Shown: piece after piece, positions 20,270-32,229 of the stretch | How the letters are laid out: every line of letters starts with the position of its first letter | How positions within the stretch are numbered: position 1 is the stretch's first letter | Assembly: GCA_026419785.1 (NCBI GenBank) | Contig: JAODTK010005745.1 | Span: 682,001-746,000, forward strand | DNA length: 64,000 bases | Reading direction: 5' to 3' | Source: Sclerodactyla briareus | Lineage: Eukaryota > Echinodermata > Holothuroidea > Dendrochirotida > Sclerodactylidae | The notes under the pieces: model-generated | What the model saw: the letters and a program-made list of their open reading frames with translations, nothing else | Database searches by the model: none | What the model was told of the DNA's origin: nothing | Made by a program: the position numbers and the translations under genes

Positions 20270-20640
20270 TGGAAATTAAGTATTAAATAAGTCAGAATTA
20301 AGCCTGTTTTGTGCTTGAAATTAGCCTGGTCTGCTTAATCTGATAATTTCAAGCTGTAAAAACTGACTTAATCCAGGCTCCCACCAGGCTTAAAACTGAC
20401 TCCTGCCATACTTGAATCGTCATGCTTATTCAAGCTTATTTCAGGCTCAAATTTCAGGGCTTAACTGACTAGTTTGAACTTGTATCTCCAGGAATTTTGG
20501 CCCATGCAAGTAAAGGCTATATAGGATATCAGAATCGGACCCCCTGAGGTTTACAAGCTCATCAAAACACACATGTTGGTATATGGGGATGCCATAGACC
20601 AAAATTCAGGCTTATTCAGGAAATTCAGTTCTTATTTCAT
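20270..20640. repeat. AGGCTTAA/TTAAGCCT motif cluster
   Basis: Short variants of TTAAGCCTG and CAGGCTTAA, with TTCAGGCT and GCTTGAAAT, recur every 20-40 nt in both orientations. The same motif cluster occurs at 26.77-27.19 kb. No coding potential is seen. Confidence 0.7.
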
Positions 20641-21714
20641 ACTTGGCATATGGGACATGTGGTAAATGGGGGTCATCAGTCAGAAACAACTGGAATTGGT
20701 TAGTTTCAAGGGGGTCAACAGTCAGAAACAACTGGGATTGGTGGTTTCAAGGAAAAATAAATTGTTGGGGGGGGAGTTTAAAATACCTGTGGCAGAGAAC
20801 AAAGGTCAGTTCACCAGGGATAGAGTATGATGCAGTGTCTCTGTGTAGTACACAGACTGCGTTGCAGTACCCTATTTGTCGCATTACAGTGTTGAATCAT
20901 TTTTGGAAACAGCATATCTGACAAGAAATTTCACATGGGAAAAAATCTGACTGGTGAGTACATCTATATACCTAATAACTTGATACAGAAATTGGAATTT
21001 GAATGGTATGGAATTAGAAGTAGTTTAGTTAGAAGCACTCACCTGCTCTAAAATTGAGAGTAGTGAATTAGGAAACCTGAGTATTAGGTTCCTAGTTAGC
21101 AGGTCTATCTAGGCTTGAATGGTTGATGGTATCAAAACTGAAAACAACAATAGGCCCCATATGCAGCTTCCAATTTTTTTTTCATAATTGTGCTATTGCG
21201 TAATAACTGTAAAGCCCATTAATAAATATAATGTCAATGTTGCAGTAGACGAAGCTTCGCTTCTACTTTATGCTAGCCTGAGTGGCTAAATTGGTAAAGT
21301 GACTAAGATGGTCAGTATATGCCGTGAGTTTTTGCTTTATTTCATAAATGATTAATAATCAATATAGTTTCATATTTTGCCATTGTTGCATAGTGACCAT
21401 TTGAGGTGTGATTGTAGCCTAGCTAGGCCAAGGGTTGGTTAAGGTTTCAAACAAGCACACTCTATTCCATCTGAATGCATACAGTAAAGTAAATCTTCTT
21501 CAAAGGATGTGGCAGACAAATGATGCAGACACAACTTAAACAAGTAAACACATACTTGAAAGCCAATCAATTGCAATGGTGCTAAGACTCTACAGTACAC
21601 CACGGGTGTACACCCATAAGGATTAGGCTATAAGTTTTTAAAAACATTCAAATGAGGGAAATTAATGCACCAATTGATTTGAACCCTATGAGTCCACCTT
21701 CTCTAACTCTGTAG
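20641..21714. other. no gene; possible tRNA-like box A fragment
   Basis: A GAGTGGCTAAATTGGTAAAG sequence near 21270 resembles a tRNA box A, but no box B follows. The CGAAGCTTCGCTTC palindrome precedes it. No other feature is seen. Confidence 0.3.
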
Positions 21715-21717
21715 GCA

Positions 21718-21902
21718 GCGGTAAGAATACCTTACCACTTAATATAATCTTCCCTCAATTTCACATCATATCTACAAATACCTGCAGGATGGCCAGTGGT
21801 AGCATACATACCACGTAACAATATATGAAACGAATGTTCAGTTAGACGACATTGGGGTATGCATCATCCCTTTCTGGGGAAAGTGGGTAGCATGTTTACC
21901 AC
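21718..21902. repeat. left-end palindromic motifs of piggyBac-like copy 1
   Basis: Three palindrome-like motifs of about 20 bp with GTGGTA and TACCAC arms lie at 21718-21738, 21796-21814 and 21883-21902, spaced about 80-85 bp. They are candidate transposase-binding sites. Confidence 0.7.
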
Positions 21903-23229
21903 TGTGCTTCCATTAGAGTGCATTTGTTATTGAACTCACCGGAAGAAAGAAAAGCAGCTACAAATCATCCAAGAAATATCACCCAAGGTAAGAAAGAAAT
22001 ATCTGTCTCTTTATGTAAGGCGAAATTTACAAAACTAATGATCACAAAAGTTAAATGCTGCGTATTATAGAACATAGGGAGGGTGTGGGGGGTAAAGGGG
22101 AAGACAATGTGTATCCAGTTCGGGCCTTCCCGAAAACCAGCACAAAGTTGCTGCTCAGAGGGCAATATAAATACCCCAATTACTGTGTGCGGAATGTTCC
22201 AACTGCCTATTCCTTCACCTATGTAGTAAAATATACGCTATACAAAACATTCCATAACCTAGGTATTTTAAATTACTGCATTTTTCACAGTTTTGATGAC
22301 AAGATGGGTACCTTTTAATTTCGCAGAACTGGTACTACCCTGTACAAAGAATGGCATTGGACTGTTGCAGTGAATCTGATCATTGTTGTATTATTGAGTG
22401 GGTAATAGGATTATGACGGCGCTAAATGTGGGGTTAGGTTTTTACTTCAGATTTACAGGGTTAGGGTTTCAGTACTGCACTTAGCACTAGCCTAGGGCTT
22501 ACGCCAGACATAGCGCTTGATCGCAACGGTTTTGTTGTTTTTTGTTGTAATGCTACGGGCAAAACCCTACAAATGTGTTATTGTATTGGTAGGGTACCGG
22601 CAGTGTACACAGTCGCGAGTCAGCGGACTATGTGGTACCGAATGTACAAGTCGCGCGTCAGCGACTAAGCCAGACCCCAGAGAGAGTGTATGTATTAGAC
22701 CAGGCATTGCTCCCTAATGTAACAGTTGGAACGGATGCCAATTGGACAAAAGGCCTGCGATACTGAAAAAAAAGTATTTATGCGACCGAAAATAAACCCA
22801 AGAACACATGAGACATAAACACTTCATCCTGTGGACCCTCATTTAGCTCGGGCATTCCGGGAACCGGTCGTGTACACTCTTGTCTGTCATGTGATCGGAA
22901 TAGCGTATAGGTAGCTCTAGGTTCCGTGTTTTGAGGGGGTCAATGCCTTACAAAGGTCCTCCAAAAATCAAAGATTTGTTGCAGGGAACAGGGAGGTCCA
23001 TGTATTGGAATTCATCTTACAGTAGGAGTTGACTGGATGTTGCCACAGTTCTATGATACAAACTTTGTCTCAAACCAGTGTAATGCCGGCATGACAGATG
23101 TTTAATAACACTAGCATTGCATTTGCATTTCCCCGCAGCACTTGAAATATGCCTCGACACATCTAATGGAGACGGGAATGCGATTGAATGTTGAGGAAGA
23201 ATTGCCCCAAGAAGTTTACATAGGAAACC

Positions 23230-25500
23230 CCAGGCCATAATTCGATGTCGGCGGGGTTGACTCTGATGGCAGATGAAGATGCCTCCATCTCACACACTTC
23301 CTTCAGTTAGTGGCCACATGTCTACAAGCAAGATGTTCTGGTAACCGTTAGCCACAAACAAACGGACATCAAGTGAGTAAACCATTGGCAATAAGGCACG
23401 TAAAGGATGAGGGGTGACGCCTACCTTACGTGAAATTTCACACAAACCTTCATCATTCTTTTTTTGCTGACACTCAACTCAACGCTTCTTGTATATAAAC
23501 TTTGTCCATGTCACAAGTCATAGTGTTCAAGGCCAATGTTCACCCTGTCGGTTGATCGATACCCAGCATGTGTTTCCAGCAATTGCCCGTGACAATGGAG
23601 TGATTTCTTGAGTGGCGTGTGTTGTAGCTCCATATTCTTGAAACGTTGTGGGCTGTATTGCAATTCCAAAAAATGCAACGGGCAGGTCCCTTTGAAACTT
23701 ACTAACACTTCTATAATTTTTGTCTGCAGCAATCGTCTCAGGTGACAGGACGATGAAGGGATGAGGATGACAATCAGAGGGCATGGGAAGACAGTGGGAT
23801 GGTTGCAGATACTGCAGTGACCTACTCCAGCTCAGAGGAGAGCAGCCGGTGAAGAAGAAGCGGTGGGTTGAAGACGATTGTGTTCAGCAGGATGAGTGCG
23901 ACCCACAGACCACAACAACTTAAGCTTCACCCAAACCATCTGGTCCCGTACCGGCCTCCCCATAACGCAGCCGCATCACCTCACAATCACAAGTATTTCT
24001 AATTGGTTCTTACGCATCACTTGTGAACCACGAGTTACACAATACAATATTTGATGACTTCCAGAAGGTGTCGAGGCTGACACAACTGCAGAAGAAATGC
24101 AAGCTTTCTTCGGGATCTATCATCATGGGTTTCCACAGCCTCCCTAGTTGCCGGCTCTATTGGTCTCTGGCTCATAACCTGTCTTGTGGAGCGAATCTCA
24201 AAAGTGAGGCCACTGAAAAGGTTCCCAAGCCTGAGACGAATTTGCACCTGAATGACAATGAAGCAATGCCTGAAAGGGGGGGAACTGACAAGTTTTTGAG
24301 AAACTATACAAGGTCAGCCGCTTTAGAGCACTTGAACAAAGTTTTTTTGATGTATTCAAACCCAGTAGATACCTGGCCAATTGATGAGCGCATGATCAAC
24401 TCAAAGGACGAGCTCTTTGAAACAAGACTTACCAATGTGAAAACCTATCAACACGTGGCTACAAAGTTTGGGTCATTGCCTGCAGCGGTTACAGGTTACA
24501 GTTGTTATCATTCGATGTATACACAGGGAAGGGTGATGACAGAAGGTGAACCTAGGGGAGCATGTTGTATTGACACTTTCAAAGATTTTTCAATTTTTTG
24601 GGAAGGGGGGGTTGTAGGGGTACTGTTTGTTTTTGAAATTTTTTTGCTCAGTACCACTTATGACATCATTGTTGAAAACGACCTGTTTGCATGTTGGGAA
24701 ACGCTCGCACAGCAGACGTTTTACCCAAAAGAGCTCTTCAAATCCGATAAAGAATTGAAGAAGGTTGGGAATGGATATGAGTGGTGTCATCAGGTGAAAG
24801 TCACAAATCTAAGTGGATGGACGGGGGCTACCAAAAGCGTAAACTGCATGAGCAACATGCACCAATCCTCATTCAGTGAGAAGGTTTTAAACGCAAAAAA
24901 AACAAGGGGAGGGGAGAGGAGGAAATTGAGTGCCCTCAGTTATTGCCTGACTATATAGGTACATGGAATGGTGTATGATAAATTTAGATCAGCTCCCATG
25001 GGGTTTGTACAAAACAGGATTCAAGTCCAGCGGTGGTGGAATGCGAGAATCTTCTATTACCTGTTTTTGATTGCGCAGGTCACCAATGCATACATCCGTT
25101 ACAGGAAAATATGAAAATGCATTTTCAAGGGGACAAGAAAAAGGATCCTCACGCCAGTGAAGTTCCGCCAATCAATTGCAGATGATTTGATCGGCACTAT
25201 TGCTCGAGAAAGCGCCCTGGGGCCACTGCCAGCGGAGGACATTCGCGGAAAAAAAAAGGGGGAAAAAGGGTCGGGGGATGGAGGGCTACCACCCAAAACT
25301 TGTGATGAGACCTAGGGATGTTGGGTCTCACATTTGCCGGTAAAGGGGTACATACCGTTCGATGTGCCAACTGTCGCACAAAGAGACAGCAGAAGCGGAC
25401 AGCATAAGTTTAAGGACGTGAGTATTTGTTGGTCTTTGCATCAGATGTTTTGCAACATTCATGCCACATGAATGACGCTGAGTAACAACGACACCCACGC
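23230..25500 (+). pseudogene. piggyBac-like transposase, copy 1
   Basis: A frame of 311 codons (24023-24958) holds HLNDNEAMPERG, LEHLNKVF, WPIDERMINSKDELFETRL, AAVTGYSCYHSMYTQGR and FYPKELFKSDKELKKVG. These follow the order of the DDE_Tnp_1_7 domain of piggyBac transposases (the HFNDN motif, the IDESM catalytic block and the TGY/YTG block). Upstream, acidic codons near 23260 (ADEDASISHTS) look like the typical N-terminus. Downstream, 25.0-25.5 kb carries the RRWWN-type motif and a Cys-rich C-terminal finger (RCANCRTKRQQKRTA). The catalytic aspartate of the TGY block is replaced by alanine, and stops interrupt the ends, so this copy is inactive as written. Confidence 0.75.
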
Positions 25501-26407
25501 GTCGCCTGACCTTAGCTGAACTATGCAGTGTAACATTCATCTACTTAAGCAAAACTTATGTATTTGTATTTTCTTTCTATTACTTTATTTTTGCGGGGAG
25601 AGGGGGATTGTAAATAGATAGCAAGCGACGGTCCAAATGATTGAGGTTGACCAAAATGTTTTGTGTGAAATGTAATAATACACTGGTGTAATGTCAGCAT
25701 GAGTGCTATTCGGGATGGTTTGCAACTGGTTTCAGGAAAAACAAGTTTTATTTGTCATGACATTATTGCAATTTCTGCGAGGTGGTTTAGGATGTTGAGG
25801 CTTACGCGCCGATTGTTACAGGTATGCCCTGCCATCAGATTGTAACTACCAGATCATGAAGTCACTGAGGACTTTCAGAAAACACTGGCCATCTTGATTA
25901 TGGATACGACACTGCGACCATAGTCACCTTCTCTTCGAGTGTGCTCCGATGATATTGATACTGGGGGTTCCTGCTCCAGGGAGAAAGTCATTTTTACCTA
26001 TCCATTATCAAACAGACGACTGTGTTGTACACTGATATGAATTCGAATAGGACCACTATGCCCATGTTCTTCTGTTACAGTGTCTCTGCTACCGAAGGAA
26101 AATCTTCCACTTTTGAGGAAAAACCCAAGGGATTTGTCTAACTTATTTCATGGGCCGGACTACCAGGTGGTGTCCCAACTTTGTTGCCCCAGTTATGAAA
26201 AGACTGCCCTTATGGGGTGTATTTTGTTTGATTTTGATTCAAAGAAAACAAGACCATTTTGTGTCCGTTTGATAACTGGGGCGGAAGGCTTGGGCTCCCG
26301 GGGTAAGCCCCTTGGGAGTTGGGATAACCCTAACCACTACCCATGGCATCCATGCTTGAGTGTTAGTGAAATTTATAGTAGGCAGACCCACTCTGGCAAG
26401 CAGAAAA

Positions 26408-26485
26408 GTGGTAAAACTATCCTTACCACTTAGCATGCCTAATCAGGACCCCAATTATAGGGCAGTGGTAAAATATACGTACCAC
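26408..26485. repeat. right-end palindromic motifs of piggyBac-like copy 1
   Basis: GTGGTAA...TTACCAC at 26408-26429 and GTGGTAA...GTACCAC at 26465-26485. The same pair appears at 58617-58638 and 58685-58704 in copy 2. Confidence 0.7.
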
Positions 26486-26769
26486 CCACATAAAAGTAAT
26501 TAGCTTGCCTGTTAATATATTTTTGGGAAAAGTCACATTAATGTGTCTGTTGGACTCTTGGCCCTTGTTAACGTCAAAAATTCTTTAGATTTTAACGTTC
26601 GAGAAGGTGCCCTATAAAGAGTTGAACCCAATCCTTCCACCCACCTTCTATCCTATCACATAGTGTAGACCATATCGGCGAATTTACAGTTACCTAAATT
26701 GGTACCTGTATCTGCTAATTATAAGCAATAAATATCAGGCCAGCTGTTTACTTTCAACTCAGTTTGTCA

Positions 26770-27195
26770 AAAAACTGCCATGCTTCCAACTGATTAAGCC
26801 TGGAAACCACCATGATTCAGGCTTAATTAGTAGACATCCACCCAGATGTCAGGCGTGTTGTTATGTTTAAGCTTGAAAATCGCATGACAGCAATGTTCAG
26901 GCTTAAGCCTGAATTCAACCCGCTTGTAAGCCTGGAAACTCGACCAGGGATTTCAGGCTTTGATTCACTTAGCCTGGAAATCTGCTCCGTTTTCAGCTAT
27001 GAGCCGAAATCCACACAGAATTTTTCAAGCTTAATTCCCTGCTTGGTCAATTTTAGTGTGTGATTTTGTACGCCTGAAAAATAGCATGAAATAAGCTTGG
27101 AAAATTTAAGCATGGACACATTTCAAATCGGCACAAAAACTGGACTTGGCAATTTCAGGCTTAAATTTCAGGCTCGATTTTTTCCGAAGGGTACC
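26770..27195. repeat. AGGCTTAA/TTAAGCCT motif cluster, second copy
   Basis: More than ten variants of CAGGCTTAAGCCTGAA, AAGCCTGGAAA and TTTCAGGCTT occur in 420 bp, in both orientations, so the tract can fold back on itself. Related to 20.27-20.64 kb. Confidence 0.75.
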
Positions 27196-27199
27196 CTGT

Positions 27200-27790
27200 C
27201 ATGCAACATATTGTTAATTAATATAGATCCATTATAAATGATTCGTAAGATAGTGTGTTGAAAAAATTGGCCCCTTCTCCTCAACAATGATTTCCTGAAT
27301 TATTGAGGATAATATTACATAATCTATCAAAACAGTGACTTGACATTCATATTGGGTTGCATTCTTGTTCTCACAGGATGACGCCCCGGTTACGCCCTGA
27401 TTTACTGGACCACGAGAAACCTCCTGCATCCCCAGCATTACAGGGTCCATGCGAGGATGATACTTTGCTACCACAACAAACCTAATGGGGCTCTTGGCTC
27501 TTGGAAGGAAACCTTGTGGCTCTTCTGTGTTTATTTGCATGATTACTGAGTTTAATGAACCGACGTAAATAAACTGAGCTAGTGTATCTATGAGACTTGT
27601 TATTTCAAACAGAAGGGTGTTGAAAAAATATTAAGTGCAAATATAGCGACAACAGCTGATACTCGCGTCAGTGATTTTTATTAGCTTTAAAATGGTAAAC
27701 TTACTCGTCATCACTGAATATTCTCAAACATTAGTGGTATATACTATAGGCGACAGCTTTAATCACTGGTATGAGTAGAATATTTTTTCA
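27200..27790. other. no gene seen
   Basis: A 102-codon minus-strand frame (27232-27540) has no recognisable domain, and nothing supports it as a gene. Confidence 0.4.
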
Positions 27791-27799
27791 GTGTATTTT

Positions 27800-28600
27800 T
27801 ACGGGTGATGCCTCGCCCATCAATGTGATGGTCGGGGAATGTTCCTTCTGCTAATTCCCAGGATTAATGATGAAAGGAGGAGTGGTGTCAACTATCGCTT
27901 CCACCAGCTATTCTATGTCTGTTAAGTAATGCCACGCATTTGACATGCAGAGTACCGCCAAACCCTGGTGTGAAGAAAAATTCTACTGCTTATCAAAGCA
28001 GTCTTTCTAAACTTCCAGGGGCAAAACCGACAAGGCAGGTGAACAAGTTCTCTAGGAATTGAAATCGACGTCTTATGGTCTCTTGCCATTCAGTTGGCGA
28101 ACCAAACAGTGTGAGGGAGCTGGACAGAAGCAGTGAAAATTGAACTCCCACCTATTATTATACTCCCTGAGTGATTTCAGGGGACAGCTCACTTGCTTAC
28201 ATCTGCATTCAGGATAATGACAGAGGAGAAGAGGTGTCAAACAACTCGATTACAACTATTCTTCGCGGTTGTGTGCCTACTGTGCTGCATGTGGGAGCAG
28301 AAGAGTTACCCAGAAAACCCTGGTGTCAAAACGACAAGCAGGGAAACATTTTCTATCTAAATTGAAATAGGGTCTTACGCTCTTGCCATCAGTTGGCAAA
28401 ACCAAACAGTGCGAGAGCTTGGACAATCCAGGGAAATTGAACACCACCTTTTTACTACTCCCTAAGTGATTTCAGGAATACGGCTGACTTTTGCTACATC
28501 AGGATTATGAATGAAGAAGAAGAGGGTGGTTACACAACTAGCTCTACAATGTGGTTATGGCTGTTTGTTGTGGGCTTAGGCATTTTGGGACATGAATGCC
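27800..28600 (+). pseudogene. decayed copies of the exon-like module, in tandem (about 300 bp period)
   Basis: The first copy (27806-28060) aligns with 33.03-33.27 kb: GATGCCTCGCCCATCA, then CGCATTTGACATGCA and a final GCAGGTGAAC, with stops in the frame. Two further units (about 28060-28365 and 28365-28600) repeat AATTGAAAT...CTTGCCATTCAGTTGG, TGATTTCAGG and ACATCTGCATTCAGGATAATGA at a period near 300 bp. Codons in the better unit (28171-28365) read ISGDSSLAYICIQDNDRGEE. Function is unknown. Confidence 0.5.
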
Positions 28601-29060
28601 CAGTAGATTAAGAATTAGTCTTATTAGTTGTTCAGAACAAAGAGCAACATTGCACCAATTTGTTAGAACACACCAGAAATGGTAGTTCGTGGAACCAAAC
28701 TAGGTACTAATATTGAAAGACAAAATATCCATCTGCGATTGTGCTTTTTTTTTTAATTCATTAGATCGTTTATGGCAACTTCAAATGATTCCCTCTTCAT
28801 AGAAGTCTGCCAGTCAGTTACTTGCACTGCTCTCCCACGTCTGCACATAATACACACATAGCACTGTGACCTCTAAATGTAGCCACTAGTATACCCTCCC
28901 CTGAGTGATACGACCACTTATGGATTCTATTGGCAGCCACAGGCTAGTTTGAAGTGTGCACTATGGTCACGTGTGTTTGAGCTACACAGATGTTTCATTT
29001 TGCTTTCAGTTCATGCTGAAGATATGTCCTGCAATTCTTGCTTTTTTTTTCGTGTATAGT
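28601..29060. other. no gene seen
   Basis: AT-rich sequence with no recognisable feature. Confidence 0.5.
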
Positions 29061-29064
29061 GGAA

Positions 29065-29440
29065 AGAATCTGGTTTATCCTTCCACTGGCTTCCATTAAA
29101 TCGCCGAATTCAGTATAATTGCTTTTGACGTTGGCTTACATCACACTCCACCAGGCAACCCCTGGTATAGGGTGATATGATCCCTGATTCGACCCGTGCC
29201 AACCTCGTCACATATAACAAACAAGAAAGGTCATTGCTCTGTGTCCCAAAGACACGTTCTAAGTACTATGGTGGTATGGGCTTCCAGGTGGCTGCTCCTG
29301 CGCTGTGGAGTGCAATTCCACAGCATATGTGTGACTCGCCCACGTTAGGCACATTTAAACGTATTCTTAAGACTTCGAGCTTCGAGCAGTCTTTGACTGA
29401 GTAAGCGCTATATAAATATTGTATTGTATTGTATTCTATT
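29065..29440 (+). mobile_element. non-LTR retrotransposon 3' fragment (CR1/L2-like)
   Basis: Codons from 29075 read FHWLPLNRRIQYN, matching the LHWLPV-x-x-RI motif after the RT domain of CR1/L2-type LINEs. The 75-codon frame 29177-29404 continues with VPKTRSKYYGGMGFQVAAPALWSAIP and ends FKRILKTSSF, the standard C-terminal tail of ORF2. It is followed by GCGCTATATAAATATTGTATTGTATT, a typical microsatellite-like 3' tail. The 5' part is missing, as is usual for LINE copies. Confidence 0.85.
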
Positions 29441-30900
29441 CTATAACAGTTCATTCAAACAGTGTTGTTGATATCTTTTGCTGCATTCTATTTACCTTGT
29501 GAATATGATGTTCATGATTTACTGGGAATAGTATGTGTACATAAGTTTTGATCCTAAAAAGGCAAGCAGGAATTGGATTTCTACCTGACCTGTACGAAAA
29601 CAAACCAAATTGTGAGCAGAAAATGTTTCCTAGTATGGGAGAATGGCATAAAAAGTAAGTTGTAAATGCCAGTCAGACTTTCCTATTGCATCTGATAAAA
29701 AAAGAAATGAGCATCCACAGACCAATGGGAAGCACAGGTCCCAAAAGTTGAGCACTTCTTGGAAATCATTACAGCAACATATAGTATGATGTATCACCAC
29801 CTTTAAATCCCCTTTCTTGCTTCACAGAACGAAGGATTTCCCTGGCATTCTATGTACTACCGCTGCTGTTCAGCAAGTTAGATCGGACCAAGATAGTCAT
29901 CAAGGATGGTGGCGGAAAAAATGATAGGATCGTGAGTGTAATAAAGCAATTTCAGTGTCTCTAAAAAAAATTGTATTCTTGCTGTTCATTTATTATATCC
30001 TATGGCAAATTACTCTAGTGCCTTCCTTTTTGTCAAATTACGGTGGACTAATCCCACTGACCTTTATATTAACTGGACTGGTCATGTCCTTCCTGAAATG
30101 ACAAGCCTTTGCAAGTTAAATTGCCACCATGATAAGACCCCCAAGAGTGCACCCTTCTGGAAGCCCAACTCACTAAGCTCTATCCTAGCACTGACTTACT
30201 GTTATTTGAAAAATTTGGAATGCATAAGCATTACTTTACCAACAAATTTAAACTTGAAAAATTTAAATATTAGGTAACATTGGACATAAATTTACAAACA
30301 TGATACAGACTTGAATTATTTTACTTAAAAATTCAGGTCACCAAGATTTTATAACCACCCAGCACCATTAGCTGACATCCACGCCAGTTGGAACTGCTAA
30401 ATATGTAACAGAAGCCACTAAATCTGTGATTTTCAGTAGTTAGTCGTTTGTCCACCGTTGGCATTTTACCGACCAAAGCGTCTTTTGGTCACCCACGCTT
30501 TGCTTACCCAGGGCTACGTAAATCACAACTGGGTCATGGAAGTGGGTCTTCAAATCACCCAATTAGTAATCTAATGGATGCCACTAACATTTTTCAAATC
30601 GGTATTTTTTGCTAATTTGGCCAGGCCCTGTCCCGACATGCCACTTTTCGTCAATATCTACCTCAAAACCGTGAGAACGGAGCCTCTGGTTTAGCTCCCC
30701 TAATGTTTGTATGGCTTCCGACAATCCTCGCCATAAATGATGGGACAACTACAAGTCCATGGCACACCACAGTGCTAAATTGGCAAAGTTGGAACCCCAC
30801 TCCCCCATCCAATATTGCGTCCAAAAACGTGTTACAGGATATCAACATTGAATGGGTGAACGGGGGTGTCCCGTCTATTTTCGGCGAGGATTGTAGGTAA
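29441..30900. other. no convincing gene
   Basis: Short frames at 30002-30277 and 30700-30900 have no recognisable domain. Nothing else is seen. Confidence 0.35.
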
Positions 30901-30932
30901 TATACAGGTCAGTAAGCCTTACCCTTGAGTGC

Positions 30933-31271
30933 ATGTCTTCATCACTGTTTCTGAACAAGAACACAGGTCTTCTGGAGTCAGGAGAAGTTAGTCTTCCACT
31001 GCCGCGACAAGTATGGTTGAAAATTTGTGTGTGGGATACTTCTGGCTTGGATGGGGATCTGAGGTCTGTTTTCATTAACCATATATATTATTTGGTTTGT
31101 ATGCTCTTTGTGCATGGTCAGCACATGTGTTCCTGTTCCCTGATGGCATCTGCGGTCATTTTGAAGGTCGATTTTGAGAGACCTTTATTGACATGTTTTG
31201 AAGCTGATGGTGCATCATCTGATCAATTTGAAGCATCGCTGGAATACATTTTGACAGTTTCTAGCAAATAA
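30933..31271 (+). CDS. hypothetical ORF, 112 codons
   Basis: An ATG-started frame ends at TAA 31269. It has a hydrophobic, cysteine-containing middle (YLVCMLFVHGQHMCSCSLM) and an acidic C-terminal part (FEADGASSDQFEASLEYIL). No family is recognised, there is no neighbouring exon, and it may be chance. It is listed only because the frame is clean in a window full of frameshifts. Confidence 0.2.
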   Translation: MSSSLFLNKNTGLLESGEVSLPLPRQVWLKICVWDTSGLDGDLRSVFINHIYYLVCMLFVHGQHMCSCSLMASAVILKVDFERPLLTCFEADGASSDQFEASLEYILTVSSK

Positions 31272-31432
31272 ACTGTGTTCATTTAATGAAATTTTTTTCT
31301 ACCTTGAGTAAGGATCTAGTTTTACCTCATATAGCAACACATAGTCAGACAGCTAGTTATTGCTGGGATATACAATCTGTCTACAAATAGCCACTGGTTT
31401 GTGGAACTACAACATTTCAAATTATCCGCAGC

Positions 31433-32215
31433 TCATCATCATCATCATCATAAACAGTTTGACGTCAGATTTGTTTCCATGCTGGCATGGGTTAGACAGG
31501 GACTCTGACGGCAAGCCCGCTTCCACTCTACCCTATTCTGTGCGAGAGCACGGTCTCTACCAATTACTGCGAGATCACTACGAACAACATCCTCCCAGGT
31601 CTTCCGGGGTCCTACTCTTCTCCACGCCTCACGCCGCCCTGTTACCTTGATCTCCCTAGACTTCTTTACCCAGTTATCATCCTGCACTCTTCCGACGTGG
31701 CCAAACCACCTCAATCTACGACTCTGGACACACTCGCTGATTTTAGCAAGGCCCAAGCGGTCTCTCAGCTCATCAGAAGGCTCCCTATCCTTCAAGGACA
31801 CACCGCAGATCCATCTAATCATTCTCATATCATTTCTGTTCATTCTAGTCAAGTCATCTGCTTTCACTGCCATATAGCATAACGCTCCTGACACAGGCCT
31901 CAAAATCCTCCCGTTCATATGATGTGAGAACACTCTATAAGTGAGCAATGGCAAAAGCTCTCTCAACTTCTTCCATCCACTTCTAATTCTAGCTACTGAA
32001 CTGTACCTGCCCCACCTGCAGCACTAAGATATCACCTAAATAACAAAACTTATACACTGACTCCCAGGGAGTCCTCACCAACAACCAATGTCTCATCGGC
32101 TGCTCTGAAAAAGATCTAACTTCACCTGTACACTTTTTACTGCTACCAAATGGTTTACGATCGCAATTGTTCAGCATGTCAGCAAATGTTGTATTCATTT
32201 TTTGTACACGCACAT
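31433..32215 (-). mobile_element. LINE ORF2 C-terminal fragment, minus strand
   Basis: A 172-codon minus frame (31966 down to 31448) carries ELLPLLTYRVFSHHMNGRI, DLTRMNRNDMRMIRWICGVS, RLRWFGHVGRVQ and GPRKTWEDVVRSDL. This is the common C-terminal region of RTE/CR1-like reverse transcriptase proteins. Another frame just upstream (32213-31989) has TPWESVYKFCYLGDIL, which normally precedes it. The element ends at 31433 in a GAT-repeat tail on the minus strand. It is 5' truncated and frameshifted. Confidence 0.9.
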
Positions 32216-32229
32216 TTTTGAATTGTGTT

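Larger units (their letters stand above)
21716..26625 (+). mobile_element. piggyBac-like transposon, copy 1
   Basis: About 4.9 kb that matches 53.9-58.8 kb along its whole length, with many small indels. The left limit is sharp at GCAGCGGTAAG in both copies; the right limit is near 26.6 kb. Palindromic GTGGTAA-N-TTACCAC motifs lie near both ends. A transposase gene in pieces occupies the middle (about 23.2-25.5 kb). A further conserved frame of unknown meaning lies at 26080-26433. A small repeat (GTAGGGTACCGGNATGTACA) is at 22.58-22.68 kb. I could not identify a TTAA duplication at the edges. Confidence 0.8.

Noticed and set aside
21250..21310. A tRNA or SINE head
   Set aside because: Only a box A-like string was found; no box B follows.
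23527..23784. Minus-strand frame with PHPFIVLSPETIAADKNYRS
   Set aside because: It is antisense within the piggyBac-like element, whose transposase reads on plus; no family is matched.
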